DNA of 64,000 nucleotides from VBOC01 sp964512655 (GCA_964512655.1 CAZEJT010000007.1:1-64000); one strand, 5' to 3'. Counted from the first letter of the stretch, positions 1-9,316 are shown. A program made the numbers and translations. The notes: generated by a model from the sequence alone, not told the origin.

Positions 1-3000
1 TGGAGAACGTGGCTCCAGGAGCGTAGTTCGATGTGAAACTTTCGAGCGCGCAATTATCTGTTGCCGACGGAGCAGTCCATGTGGCCGTCTGATCGCAGGT
101 CGTACGTCCCGGGCCTGTGTAGACGGTCTGACTCGTTGGGCAGCCCGTGATGACTGGCGGCGTATTATCGATAACCGTCACGGTGAAGGAGCAGGTCGAG
201 GTATTGCCTGAACTGTCCTTGGCGGTGTAGGTAACTGTTGTCGTTCCCTTCGGGAACGTGGCTCCAGGAGCGTAGTTCGATGTGAAACTCTCGAGCGCGC
301 AATTGTCCGTGGCCGATGGGGCAGTCCAACTCGCGGTCTGATCACATGTCGTCCGCCCGGGGCCAGTGTAGACGGTCTGACTCGTCGGGCAGCCTGTGAT
401 GACTGGCGGCGTATTGTCGATCACCGTTACCGTGAAAGAGCAGGTGGAGATGTTACCGGACGAATCCTTCGCCGTGTAGGTAACCGTCGTTGTCCCTTTG
501 GGGAATGTCGCTCCAGGAGCGTAGTTCGATGTGAAGCTCTCCATTGCGCAGTTATCAGTCGCTGATGGCGCCGTCCATGAAGCAGTCTGATCGCAGGTGG
601 TCCGTCCCGGGCCTGTGTAGACCGTTTGACTCGTTGGGCAGCCTGTGATGACTGGCGGTGTATTGTCGATCACTGTCACTGTGAACGAGCATGTTGAGGT
701 ATTGCCTGAACTGTCTTTCGCGGTGTAGGTTACGGTCGTCGTTCCCTTCGGGAACGTCGCACCCGGTGCATAGTTCGAGGTGAAGCTCTCGAGTGCGCAA
801 TTGTCCGTCGCCGATGGGGCGGTCCATGAAGCAGTCTGATCGCAGGTCGTACGTCCCGGGCCTGTGTAGACGGTCTGATTCGTCGGGCAGCCTGTGATGA
901 GAGGCGGCGTATTGTCGATCACTGTCACGGTGAAGGAGCAAGTCGAGGTATTGCCTGAACTGTCTTTCGCGGCGTAGGTTACGGTCGTCGTTCCCTTCGG
1001 AAACGTGGCACCCGGTGCGTAATTGGACGTGAAGCTCTCCATTGCGCAGTTGTCTGTGGCCGATGGTGCACTCCAACTCGCTGTCTGATCGCAGGTAGTG
1101 CGTCCCGGACCTGTGTAGACGGTCTGATTCGGCGGACATCCTGTAATGACTGGCGGAGTATTATCGATCACCGTCACGGTGAAGGAGCAGGTGGAGGTGT
1201 TACCGGACGAATCCTTCGCTGTGTAAGTTACCGTCGTCGTCCCCTTCGGGAACGTGGCTCCCGGTGCATAGTTCGATGTAAAACTCTCAAGTGCGCAATT
1301 GTCAGTCGCAGATGGGGCTGTCCATGAGGCCGTCTGGTCACAGGTCGTACGTCCTGGGCCTGTGTAGACGGTCTGGTTAGTCGGGCAATTGCTTATGACC
1401 GGAGGCGTATTGTCGATCACCGTCACGGTGAAGGAGCAGGTCGAGGTATTGCCTGAGCTGTCTTTCGCGGTGTAGGTTACGGTCGTCGTTCCCTTCGGGA
1501 ATGTGGCGCCCGGTGCGTAATTGGATGTGAAGCTCTCCATTGCACAGTTATCTGTGGCCGATGGTGCACTCCAACTCGCGGTCTGATCGCACGTAGTACG
1601 ACCCGGGCCAGTGTATACTGTCTGGTTAGCCGGGCAATTACTTATCACTGGCGGTGTGTTATCAATGACCGTTACTGTGAAGGAGCAGGTGGAGATGTTG
1701 CCTGAGCTGTCCTTTGCGGTGTAGGTTACTGTCGTTGTCCCCTTCGGGAACGTGGCCCCCGGTGCATAGTTCGAGGTGAAGCTCTCCATTGCGCAGTTAT
1801 CTGTGGCCGATGGTGCACTCCAACTCGCGGTCTGATCACAGGTCGTACGTCCTGGACCCGTGTAGACCGTCTGATTCGCCGGACATCCTGTAATGACAGG
1901 CGGCGTATTATCGATAACCGTCACGGTGAAAGAGCACGTTGAGGTGTTGCCCGAGCTGTCCTTCGCGGTGTAGGTTACGGTCGTTGTCCCCTTGGAGAAC
2001 GTGGCTCCAGGAGCGTAGTTCGATGTGAAACTTTCGAGCGCGCAATTGTCTGTGGCCGCTGGCGCCGTCCATGAGGCCGTCTGGTCACAGGTCGTCCGTC
2101 CTGTGCCAGTGTAGACGGTCTGGTTAGTCGGGCAATTGCTTATGACCGGAGGCGTATTGTCGATCACTGTGACGGTGAAGGAGCAGGTGGATGTGTTACC
2201 GGCCGAATCCTTCGCTGTGTAAGTTACCGTCGTCGTCCCCTTCGGGAACGTGGCACCCGGTGCGTAGTTGGATGTGAAACTCTCGAGGGCACAGTTATCA
2301 GTCGCTGATGGGGCCGTCCATGAAGCAGTCTGATCGCAGGTAGTGCGTCCTGTGCCAGTGTAGACGGTCTGGTTAGACGGGCAATTGCTTATGACCGGAG
2401 GCGTATTGTCGATCACTGTGACGGTGAAGGAGCAGGTGGATGTGTTACCGGCCGAATCCTTGGCCGTGTAGGTTAGTGTCGTTGTCCCCTTCGGGAATGT
2501 GGCGCCCGGTGCGTAATTAGATGTGAAGCTCTCCATTGCGCAGTTATCTGTGGCCGATGGTGCACTCCAACTCGCGGTCTGATCGCAGGTCGTACGTCCC
2601 GGACCCGTGTAGACGGTCTGACTCGATGGGCAACCTGTGATGACAGGCGGCGTATTGTCGATCACCGTTACCGTGAAGGAGCAGGTGGAGATGTTGCCTG
2701 AGCTGTCCTTTGCGGTATAGGTTACCGTCGTTGTCCCTTTGGGGAACGTCGCGCCCGGTGCATGGTTCGACGTGAAGCTCTCCATTGCGCAGTTATCAGT
2801 CGCTGATGGGGCGGCCCATGAAGCAGTCTGATCACAGGTAGTGCGTCCCGGGCCAGTGTAGACGGTCTGACTCGTTGGACAGCCTGTGATGACGGGTGGC
2901 GTATTATCGATTACCGTTACGGTGAAGGAACAACTGTCTTTGTTGCCTGCCCCGTCGGTGGCGATACTCTTCACTGTCGTGACTCCCCGCGGAAAAGCAT

Positions 3001-5059
3001 ATCCTGAGGGAGGCGTGGAAACTACCGTCGTCCCGGGACAGTTATCGGTTGCCGTAACTGAAAAGGTGATTACTGCCGAGCATTGCCCGGGATCATTGTT
3101 TCGGACGATGTTTGCAGGACATGTAATATGGGGCTTCTGGACATCATTAACTGTGACAGTGAAGGTGCAGCTATCCGATCCGCAAGTGTTCGTGGCCTTT
3201 GCCTTTACCGTCGTAGTTCCAACAGGGAAGAAAGATCCTGAGGGCGGCGTGTAGGTGAACGTCGGCGCCGGACTTCCAGAAGCTGTGGCGCTGAAGTTCA
3301 CGACCCCCCCGCAAGAATCGATGCCATTACCGACGGTGATATTCGCCGGGCATGTAATCACAGGAGACGTATTGACAGTCAGGGTTGCAGCGGTGGAATT
3401 GACGGTTTGACACGCGTTGCTGAACACTGCGCGGTACTTGTTGCCATTTTGAGATGCGCTAGTCGTAAACGTGAGAGTTGTGCTCGTCGCTCCGCCGAGG
3501 TTTGAAAAATTTGCTCCTCCGTCGGTGCTTACCTGCCACTGAACTGTCGGCGAGGGAGTGGCTGAGGCGCTTGATGTGAACGCCACACTACTTCCAGCGC
3601 AGACGGTTTGACTGGTTGGATTCGTTGTGATTGTGAGGGAGGTGCAAACGGTTACTGTGGGCTGTGCGCCCTGGAGGTTAAACGGCTGAGTATAGTTGTT
3701 GTTTGTATAGGCGGTAGTAGTCCACTCCTTTGACCCGGTGGTCGAAGCCGTAGCGCTGAATTGAATCACGACCGTGCCTCCTGGGTCGATATCGTTGGCT
3801 CCTCCACCTGAGCGGCTGAACCGGATAAGCCCTGCCGGAGGAGACCCATCTACGGCCCAGCTTCGCGAGACCGCGCCTGGATCGGTAGCAGTAACGGTAA
3901 CAGAAGTCGGGGTACCCCCTCCGGCCGGGATCGCAACCGAAACCGACCCGATTGCAACGGAGGTCGGGCTGGTTGTGTTGGTCGCCGTTATCGTGTAAGA
4001 GACAGGCGAGCCTGTGAGCGCGGTCGTCGGGTTTATAACCGCGGTGTACGTTCCGGTATTCTGCACGTTGAGCATCCGAGACGCGCTAGAGACGTTGTTC
4101 CCCGCCTTGTCGAATGCCTTTGCAGTCCATGAATGGCTGCCATCGGCTATCGATGCTGTGTTAAAAGAAATGTTCCATCCGCCCCCCGAGGATCCATCGG
4201 TTCCTACCAGGTTCCCATCGACGTAGAACTCGACGTTCAGGATGTTGTTATCATTTCCTCCTTCATCCAGAGGGGAAGCATCGAGGGTAATATTGCCGCT
4301 TACTAAGGCGTTATTCGCGGGGGAATTCAGGCTCACCGTTGGGTTCGTGTTGTCGACAACCACACTCCCGGTTGCATTCGCAGGACTCGTCGTCTCGTTC
4401 GTCCCGTTCGAAGCAAAGATGACATATGTGCTGTCCGGTACGAAGACTCCGCCCGTGTTCTTGCCATCCCAGGTTGCAGTTACGTTGGTGTTGGCGGCGA
4501 CGCTGCCGAGGAGAAACTCGCGCACGAGCGTTCCACCCGCGGCACCTGCGTGGATCCTAACTCTATAATCCGAGACGGTACCTCCCCCCGAGTTTCTCGC
4601 AGTGATAACTGTATTATCCTTAACCCCGACGCTGCTGGCTTGATTGGGCGAGAAGATAGGTTCCGATACGGCGTTAATCTGCGGAGTACCATCTGTAAAA
4701 AGGACTTCAGCATGCAAACCTGAAAGCAGACCATCAGCAGTCGCCTTAAACTCCTGCCCGACGCAATCACTATCGTTTGTGCATACATCCCAGGTGGTCA
4801 GAAAAGCGCCCGCAGAGTCAGCAACAACCGTCCATGGAGTGTGATCCGAAGCCGTATCGATTCTGCCATCCGCATGGATAACCTGAATTGTCACACTCTC
4901 TCCCGGCTGGAATCCCGATCCGGTCAACGTCGCGATAGAACCGGGAGAATAATCAGATTTGTCGCTCGTAAGGCTTGCTTGCGCCAGGAGAGTTGATGTG
5001 CAGATACAGAGAGCGAGTAGAATGAACGCGGAGATGCGGGTTAGTCTCAAGATGTTCAT
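1..5059 (-). CDS. giant secreted HYR-repeat surface protein, C-terminus beyond window
   Basis: One open frame of 1686 codons runs from an ATG at 5059 off the left edge, so the C-terminus is not seen. The ATG is preceded by GAGGAA. Residues 1 to about 27 form a signal peptide (MNILRL.., hydrophobic core, LLAQ). Then follow a region mentioning an elevated property motif (TLTGSGFQPGE, about 40-150), a bacterial Ig-like domain (SLNSPANNALVSG.., about 230-330), a CARDB-like stretch, an Ig-like domain with QWQVSTDGG (about 470-555), two divergent HYR domains (ITCPANI..., 556-720) and, from about residue 720, near-identical 83-residue HYR units with four Cys each (GCP, TTCDQ, DNCA, STCSF). HYR domains are extracellular beta-sandwiches used in adhesion. 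A surface or type IX-secreted adhesin/matrix role is inferred. I checked the frame codon by codon from 5059 to about 2640 and by exact 249-bp periodicity below that. Confidence 0.88.
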   Translation of the reverse strand, partial: MNILRLTRISAFILLALCICTSTLLAQASLTSDKSDYSPGSIATLTGSGFQPGESVTIQVIHADGRIDTASDHTPWTVVADSAGAFLTTWDVCTNDSDCVGQEFKATADGLLSGLHAEVLFTDGTPQINAVSEPIFSPNQASSVGVKDNTVITARNSGGGTVSDYRVRIHAGAAGGTLVREFLLGSVAANTNVTATWDGKNTGGVFVPDSTYVIFASNGTNETTSPANATGSVVVDNTNPTVSLNSPANNALVSGNITLDASPLDEGGNDNNILNVEFYVDGNLVGTDGSSGGGWNISFNTASIADGSHSWTAKAFDKAGNNVSSASRMLNVQNTGTYTAVINPTTALTGSPVSYTITATNTTSPTSVAIGSVSVAIPAGGGTPTSVTVTATDPGAVSRSWAVDGSPPAGLIRFSRSGGGANDIDPGGTVVIQFSATASTTGSKEWTTTAYTNNNYTQPFNLQGAQPTVTVCTSLTITTNPTSQTVCAGSSVAFTSSASATPSPTVQWQVSTDGGANFSNLGGATSTTLTFTTSASQNGNKYRAVFSNACQTVNSTAATLTVNTSPVITCPANITVGNGIDSCGGVVNFSATASGSPAPTFTYTPPSGSFFPVGTTTVKAKATNTCGSDSCTFTVTVNDVQKPHITCPANIVRNNDPGQCSAVITFSVTATDNCPGTTVVSTPPSGYAFPRGVTTVKSIATDGAGNKDSCSFTVTVIDNTPPVITGCPTSQTVYTGPGRTTCDQTASWAAPSATDNCAMESFTSNHAPGATFPKGTTTVTYTAKDSSGNISTCSFTVTVIDNTPPVITGCPSSQTVYTGPGRTTCDQTASWSAPSATDNCAMESFTSNYAPGATFPKGTTTLTYTAKDSAGNTSTCSFTVTVIDNTPPVISNCPSNQTVYTGTGRTTCDQTASWTAPSATDNCALESFTSNYAPGATFPKGTTTVTYTAKDSAGNTSTCSFTVTVIDNTPPVISNCPTNQTVYTGTGRTTCDQTASWTAPAATDNCALESFTSNYAPGATFSKGTTTVTYTAKDSSGNTSTCSFTVTVIDNTPPVITGCPANQTVYTGPGRTTCDQTASWSAPSATDNCAMESFTSNYAPGATFPKGTTTVTYTAKDSSGNISTCSFTVTVIDNTPPVISNCPANQTVYTGPGRTTCDQTASWSAPSATDNCAMESFTSNYAPGATFPKGTTTVTYTAKDSSGNTSTCSFTVTVIDNTPPVISNCPTNQTVYTGPGRTTCDQTASWTAPSATDNCALESFTSNYAPGATFPKGTTTVTYTAKDSSGNTSTCSFTVTVIDNTPPVITGCPPNQTVYTGPGRTTCDQTASWSAPSATDNCAMESFTSNYAPGATFPKGTTTVTYAAKDSSGNTSTCSFTVTVIDNTPPLITGCPTNQTVYTGPGRTTCDQTASWTAPSATDNCALESFTSNYAPGATFPKGTTTVTYTAKDSSGNTSTCSFTVTVIDNTPPVITGCPTSQTVYTGPGRTTCDQTASWTAPSATDNCAMESFTSNYAPGATFPKGTTTVTYTAKDSSGNISTCSFTVTVIDNTPPVITGCPTSQTVYTGPGRTTCDQTASWTAPSATDNCALESFTSNYAPGATFPKGTTTVTYTAKDSSGNTSTCSFTVTVIDNTPPVITGCPTSQTVYTGPGRTTCDQTATWTAPSATDNCALESFTSNYAPGATFS
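161..2899 (-). repeat. eleven complete 249-bp tandem repeats encoding 83-aa HYR units
   Basis: The motif cgtattrtcga (codes for the end of one unit, IDNTPPV) recurs at 161, 410, 659, 908, 1157, 1406, 1655, 1904, 2153, 2402, 2651 and 2900, exactly 249 bp apart, so no indels have accumulated. A twelfth, partial unit fills 1-160. Two alternating variants exist at one position: DNCALESF and DNCAMESF. Units differ by scattered, mostly synonymous substitutions. Confidence 0.95.
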
Positions 5060-5086
5060 TGGCGATGTTCCTCATTCAAACGATGG

Positions 5087-5100
5087 AGCCCTTCAGGGCT
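5087..5100. repeat. short palindrome AGCCCT-tc-AGGGCT
   Basis: A 6-bp perfect stem with a 2-base loop in the leader of the HYR gene. Its core resembles the CCCTTTAGGG palindromes at 11808, 24620 and 51034, so it may be a distant member of that dispersed family. Confidence 0.5.
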
Positions 5101-5387
5101 ATGCATGGATCGGGCTATGATGGTTTTTGACGCATGTCGTGGATTCAGTGAGATGCCGGGAAGCGAGAATCGATCCACCTCGCCCACACGACTGACCACA
5201 GGAATAACTGGAATATTGGGTGTAAACCTGGACGGAATCATAATGCCATCCGCGCAGCCCGCCCGGGCTTACGTTAAGGACTAACGAGGGAAGTGAAAGT
5301 AGGATACGATTATTCGCTCTTGCCTGAGGTGTTCCACATCACATACTCTGCGTTTTACCCATTTTACTTTTTGATTGCCTGCGAAGC

Positions 5388-5416
5388 TTGACTTTCGCTC
5401 CCCTTTTGTCAATATT
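5388..5416 (+). promoter_or_regulatory. possible promoter TTGACT-17-AATATT before PorV-like gene
   Basis: The -35 matches the two best promoters in the window (37110, 42034) and the spacer is 17 bp. However, the start ATG is at 5429, so transcription would begin within the ribosome-binding site. Either the mRNA is nearly leaderless or this is chance. Confidence 0.3.
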
Positions 5417-5428
5417 CGGAGGATTGTA

Positions 5429-6484
5429 ATGAGCCGCGCCCTATTCCCCTCCATACTCGCTGCCGCCTCACTGCTCTTTTCTTTGCCCTCGGAATCGTTT
5501 TCCGGAGCGGCCCGCGCGAAATACGCAGGAGAGTTCATTGCAATCGGGGTCGGGGGACGCGCGCTCGGCCTCGGGGGAGCGTATTGCGCGATTGCCCGCG
5601 ACGTCACCGCCGGATACTGGAACCCCGCCGGCCTCTCCGCGATGGACTATCCCCAGATCACTCTCATGCACGACGAGCGGTTTGGGGGACTCGTCAACTA
5701 TGATTACGCTGCCCTGGCAATTCCCGCGGGCGCGAACACCAGCCTTGCAATCAGCCTCATCCGGCTCGGCGTCGACGACATCCCGAACACGCAGAATGCG
5801 GGAGTAGACGCAAATGGCAACCCGCTCCCGCCCGGCGATTTCCAGAATCTTGCGGGGATCGATCCCTCCAAAGTGACATATTTTAACGCGGCAGACTGGG
5901 CCTTCTACCTCTCGTATTCAAAAAGGGCGAGCGATCGTTTCTCCTTCGGCGCCAACGTCAAGCTCATCCGCCGGGGTCTCGGCGACGCGTCGGCGACGGG
6001 GATAGGGTTCGATCTCGGCGCGCAGTACGCCGTCACCGACCGGTTCCTCCTCGGGGCGAACGCGCAGGACGTCACGACCACCCTCGTGGCATGGAACACC
6101 GGCACCAACGAGCTGATTACGCCCACTCTCAAGACGGGCTCGGCGTACCTGCTCGACATCTTCGGCGGCACGCTGACCCCGGCCCTCGACATCGACTTCC
6201 GCTTCGAAGGGCGCAAGGCCGAATCCAATGCCCATGTGGGGAGGATCAGCATGGACTTCCACAGCGGGATCGAATTCGACTTCAGGAAGCTCGTGGCGAT
6301 CCGCGCCGGATACAGCGATATCGGCTCGATGAACGTCGGAACCGGCATCCACCTCCCGAAGTTCGACATCGATTACTCCTTCGCGAAGTTCGATCAGACG
6401 GACCAGCTCGACAACACCCACCGCATCTCCCTCACGTTTACGTTCGAAGCGGAGCAGTTCCGGCGGAGTGCTGAAGGCCAGTGA
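5429..6484 (+). CDS. PorV/PorQ-like outer-membrane beta-barrel protein
   Basis: 351 aa. The ATG at 5429 is chosen because GGAGGA stands just upstream and a signal peptide (MSRALFPSILAAASLLFSLP) follows; an upstream in-frame TTG at 5375 would spoil it. After the signal comes the family signature: an N-terminal GEFIAIGVGGRALGLGGAY segment, then WNPAGL, then repeated amphipathic strands (FGANVKLIRRGLG, GFDLGAQYAV, AIRAGYSD) ending in a strand-rich FTFEAEQF tail. Members of this family are 14-stranded outer-membrane barrels; PorV shuttles cargo in type IX secretion, others have unknown roles. Paralogues are common in FCB genomes, so this copy need not be PorV itself. It overlaps the next gene by 4 bp. 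Confidence 0.8.
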   Translation: MSRALFPSILAAASLLFSLPSESFSGAARAKYAGEFIAIGVGGRALGLGGAYCAIARDVTAGYWNPAGLSAMDYPQITLMHDERFGGLVNYDYAALAIPAGANTSLAISLIRLGVDDIPNTQNAGVDANGNPLPPGDFQNLAGIDPSKVTYFNAADWAFYLSYSKRASDRFSFGANVKLIRRGLGDASATGIGFDLGAQYAVTDRFLLGANAQDVTTTLVAWNTGTNELITPTLKTGSAYLLDIFGGTLTPALDIDFRFEGRKAESNAHVGRISMDFHSGIEFDFRKLVAIRAGYSDIGSMNVGTGIHLPKFDIDYSFAKFDQTDQLDNTHRISLTFTFEAEQFRRSAEGQ

Positions 6485-7035
6485 AGCAGGCTGTCGCTTC
6501 CCTCCTCGTTGCCGCGCTGTTCATCTCCTGCGCGGGGTCTCTTCCGTATGCGTCGGACTATCCGCTCACCGATCAGATATTCCGCTCCCGCGACAACGTC
6601 TTCAGCGCCAGGGTTCCGCAGGGGTGGTTTTCTTCAACCGGGGATACGCTCGTCCCCGCTCTCGTAGCGTGGCTTGTAAAGGATGACCTCTCGGCCGCCG
6701 TCGGAGTCAAGGAGCTGAGCCTCGACCGGGAGGCGGCACACCGGGTCGGGAAGGACGGCCTCGGCTTGCTCGCCTCGATCGACGCCGGGCTGCGCACCGG
6801 CGGAGCGGACAGCACCCGGCTCGTGACAACGCCGAAGGAGTTTGATCTGCAGGGGAAGAAGTTCTGCGGCTACGAGATTTCCACGGGACGGAACGTCACG
6901 CGAATCGTCGTCTTTTCAGCGGGCGGAAGATACTATGCCTGCGAGGCGGCCGCGGTCAAAGGAAGGGCGTCCTCCGAGGAGAGCGCCCGCATGTTCACCG
7001 CACAGCAGACGTTCCTCTCTACCCTGAAATTCTAA
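6481..7035 (+). CDS. hypothetical secreted or lipoprotein-like protein
   Basis: 184 aa, GTG start overlapping the stop of the PorV-like gene by 4 bp (GTGA), so the two are translationally coupled. The N-terminus (MKQAVASLLVAALFISC) looks like a signal peptide with a weak lipobox: Cys17 is preceded by Phe-Ile-Ser instead of the usual Leu-x-Gly/Ala. The rest reads like the periplasmic PsbP/DUF1795-type fold (FSARVPQGWFSSTG, then a VKDD...GVKELS region), but I cannot assign a family with confidence. Its tight coupling suggests it serves the barrel or the neighbouring HYR protein; that is inference. Confidence 0.7.
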   Translation: MKQAVASLLVAALFISCAGSLPYASDYPLTDQIFRSRDNVFSARVPQGWFSSTGDTLVPALVAWLVKDDLSAAVGVKELSLDREAAHRVGKDGLGLLASIDAGLRTGGADSTRLVTTPKEFDLQGKKFCGYEISTGRNVTRIVVFSAGGRYYACEAAAVKGRASSEESARMFTAQQTFLSTLKF

Positions 7036-7064
7036 CCGTGCTGTCGTAACGCCGGGTTGCAGGC

Positions 7065-7109
7065 GCCGGCTAAACTGGTGTCACGGTCCCTACCGTGACA
7101 CCAGCCGGC
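7065..7109. repeat. REP-like palindrome, TGTCACGG family copy A
   Basis: A 13-bp perfect stem (ctggtgtcacggt at 7075-7087, complement at 7092-7104, loop ccct), flanked by gccggc on both sides. It sits between two convergent genes. The same stem recurs at 54230, 54824 and 54901. There is no clear T-run, so a simple terminator is less likely than a dispersed palindromic repeat. Confidence 0.85.
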
Positions 7110-7117
7110 AAAAGAGA

Positions 7118-9313
7118 TTATTTCGTTCTCAGCACGAACGTCCCGTTCCAGTCGTCCGGCGGCGGGGAGGTGAGGTAGAGCTGGGACCGGCCGATGTACA
7201 TCTGCGTCGGAAAATCGAGCGGGAAGATCTCCGAGGCCCTCTCGAATAACTCGATCGCTGCGGGCCATTGTCTGCGGCGGTAGCACGCCAGCGCCTTCGT
7301 GTAATGCTCCACGAAATTCAGCCGCTCCGGAGCGATTGAACCGTTCGCCATCCCCACAAGCTCGTAGACCCGGATGGGCTCCGTGCGGCCGGCGACGACC
7401 AGCATGTCGAGCTCCCGCACGACCGCCTCCGGTCCGACCTGCCGGTAGGTGCTTTCGCTCACGATCACGTTCGTGCAGTACTGCTTGTTCGCCCCCTCCA
7501 GGCGCGCTCCGATGTTGACGCTGTCGCCGATGACGGTGTAGTCGAAATGCCCGATGCCCCCCATGTTCCCCACGATCATCTCGCCCGTGTTGATGCCGAT
7601 GCGGACATTGAGGTTCGGCTTCCCCTCCCTGATCCACCGGGGCCGGATCGAGGCGATCATATCCTGCATCTCCACCGCCGCGCGGCAGGCGCGGAGGGCG
7701 TGGTCCGACTGCGGGATGGGAGCGCCCCAGAACGCAACGATGGCGTCTCCTTCATACTTGTCGAGCGTCCCCTCATTTGAGAGGAGGATCTCGGTCATCA
7801 TGCTCAGATACTCGTTCAGGATCGCCACGAGTTCTTCCGGAGGGAGCTTTTCCGAGAGGCTGGTGAACTTTTCGATGTCGCTGAACATGACGGTGAGCTC
7901 CTTCCGCTCGCCTCCGAGGCGGAGCTTCTCGGGGTTGTTCACGATCTCATCCACAATCGTCGGGTTGACGTACTGGCTGAACATTCCCTTGATCTGGACC
8001 TTCGCCTTCCGCTCGCTTACGTAATTATAAATGGTGCTCCCCATGTAACTGAAGACGACCGTCATCAGCGGGCTCATCATCTCCACCAGGAACCCGTGCT
8101 GCACGAAGAGGCGGATCGAGAACCAGTAAATGAAGAAGAGCTCCGAGACGATGATCCCCGCCCCGAGGATCTCGATCAGCGCGCTGAACTTCGTCCTGAT
8201 GGTCTTCAGCGCGGCTGTGTACACGAAGGTAAAGAGGCTGATCCCCAGCACCAGCGCCGCGCTCATCCATCCGGGCTCGCGGATGATGAAATCACCGTCG
8301 ATGATGTTCTGTATGATGTTCGCGTGGATCTCTACCCCGTACATCTGATTGTCCCCCTCGGTCCTCCCCTCCCCGATCGCCACCGGGAAGAGGTCCTTCT
8401 CCTCGGGCACCGTCGAACCGACGATGACGATCTTTCCCCTGAATGTCCCGTCGTAGAGGTAGCCGTAGTCGGGATCGTCGAAGGTGTTGATCTCCTTGTG
8501 ATACTTGCGTTCCTCGACCGTCGTGAAATCTCTGTCGTCGATGACGTCTTCAAACCGGATGCGCCTGAACGTTCCCGAAGGCCCGTAGAAATTGATGAGG
8601 AACGACGAGGCGTCGAAGCGCGGTATGGACCGTCCGAGAAACCGGAACGAGCCGTCTGCCGCGGCGGCGGTTTGGAACCGCGGCCTGTCGAAATAGGCGT
8701 TGAGCACGGCGAAGGAGAACGTCGGCAGGCGCGTAAGCGAATCGACCGTGTAGGGCATGTACCTTCTGAGCACTCCGTCGGCGTCGGTGCGGATATTGAC
8801 GATGCCGAACCGCGCCGAGGAATCGATAAAGATGTCCCCGTAGTTCTCCTCGGAGGAATGGATCGTGTAGAGGCGGCGATCGGGGTCGAGCTTGCCGGCC
8901 AGGACGACCCCTCCGCTCTCTCGGATCTCCTTCCTGAATTCGTCGTCGGCGGAGGTGTCGCGGACGTCGGGCGTGCTGAAGACGATATCGAGTCCGACCG
9001 CTTTCGCGCCCGCCCGTTTGAGGTTCTTGACGAGATGCGTGTAGTACGACCGGGGCCACGGCCATCTCTCGGGGAGAGACCGGAACGATTCCTGCGATAT
9101 TTCCACGATGATGACGTCGGCCGAATCGACCGCGCGGGGGCGCGCGCCCCGCAATTGGAAGCGCAGGTCGATCAGCGACGCTTCCGCCCGGCTCAGGGGC
9201 GGAAACGGGATCAGAATATTCTGGGTCAGGATCAGGACGAAGGCGCTGACCGCGAAGCTGATCACGAGGTAGACCAGCATCGTGCGCGTGGTTTTGGGAA
9301 GCCGGCGAAGCAT
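7118..9313 (-). CDS. CHASE2-domain adenylate cyclase (class III)
   Basis: 731 aa. Order: N-terminal membrane segment (about 12-35), CHASE2 sensor domain (about 40-325, with IIVEISQESF and GLDIVFSTPD), three membrane segments (about 345-450), a short linker, and a class III nucleotide cyclase domain (about 465-650), then a helical TPR-like tail. Both metal aspartates (FSDIEKF near 478; KYEGD near 520), the adenine-selecting Lys (DKY) and its partner Asp (IGDSVN near 595) are present, which predicts ATP to cAMP. CHASE2 faces the periplasm and senses an unknown cue. The gene starts 3 bp after the barrel gene upstream and is last in the four-gene unit from 13692. A Crp-family protein at 37160 could read the cAMP. 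Confidence 0.93.
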   Translation of the reverse strand: MLRRLPKTTRTMLVYLVISFAVSAFVLILTQNILIPFPPLSRAEASLIDLRFQLRGARPRAVDSADVIIVEISQESFRSLPERWPWPRSYYTHLVKNLKRAGAKAVGLDIVFSTPDVRDTSADDEFRKEIRESGGVVLAGKLDPDRRLYTIHSSEENYGDIFIDSSARFGIVNIRTDADGVLRRYMPYTVDSLTRLPTFSFAVLNAYFDRPRFQTAAAADGSFRFLGRSIPRFDASSFLINFYGPSGTFRRIRFEDVIDDRDFTTVEERKYHKEINTFDDPDYGYLYDGTFRGKIVIVGSTVPEEKDLFPVAIGEGRTEGDNQMYGVEIHANIIQNIIDGDFIIREPGWMSAALVLGISLFTFVYTAALKTIRTKFSALIEILGAGIIVSELFFIYWFSIRLFVQHGFLVEMMSPLMTVVFSYMGSTIYNYVSERKAKVQIKGMFSQYVNPTIVDEIVNNPEKLRLGGERKELTVMFSDIEKFTSLSEKLPPEELVAILNEYLSMMTEILLSNEGTLDKYEGDAIVAFWGAPIPQSDHALRACRAAVEMQDMIASIRPRWIREGKPNLNVRIGINTGEMIVGNMGGIGHFDYTVIGDSVNIGARLEGANKQYCTNVIVSESTYRQVGPEAVVRELDMLVVAGRTEPIRVYELVGMANGSIAPERLNFVEHYTKALACYRRRQWPAAIELFERASEIFPLDFPTQMYIGRSQLYLTSPPPDDWNGTFVLRTK

Positions 9314-9316
9314 GCG

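Larger units (their letters stand above)
5060..5428. other. 369-bp divergent intergenic region
   Basis: This lies between the HYR gene (leftward) and the PorV-like gene (rightward), so both promoters should be here. It holds a palindrome at 5087-5100 and a TTGACT-17-AATATT candidate at 5388-5416. I see no convincing gene: a 61-codon leftward frame covers 5056-5241 but has no recognisable family. Confidence 0.6.

Noticed and set aside
555..1139. 194-codon leftward open frame inside the HYR array
   Set aside because: It is a shifted frame of the repeats (Arg/His-rich). The HYR frame covers the same bases and has domain-level meaning.
161..2899. Tandem repeats as a possible CRISPR array
   Set aside because: Units are 249 bp without spacers, open in one frame and code for HYR domains. 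No cas genes in the window.
5056..5241. 61-codon leftward frame ending in the HYR start
   Set aside because: No family match, and it only overlaps a palindrome-bearing leader. No ribosome site seen.
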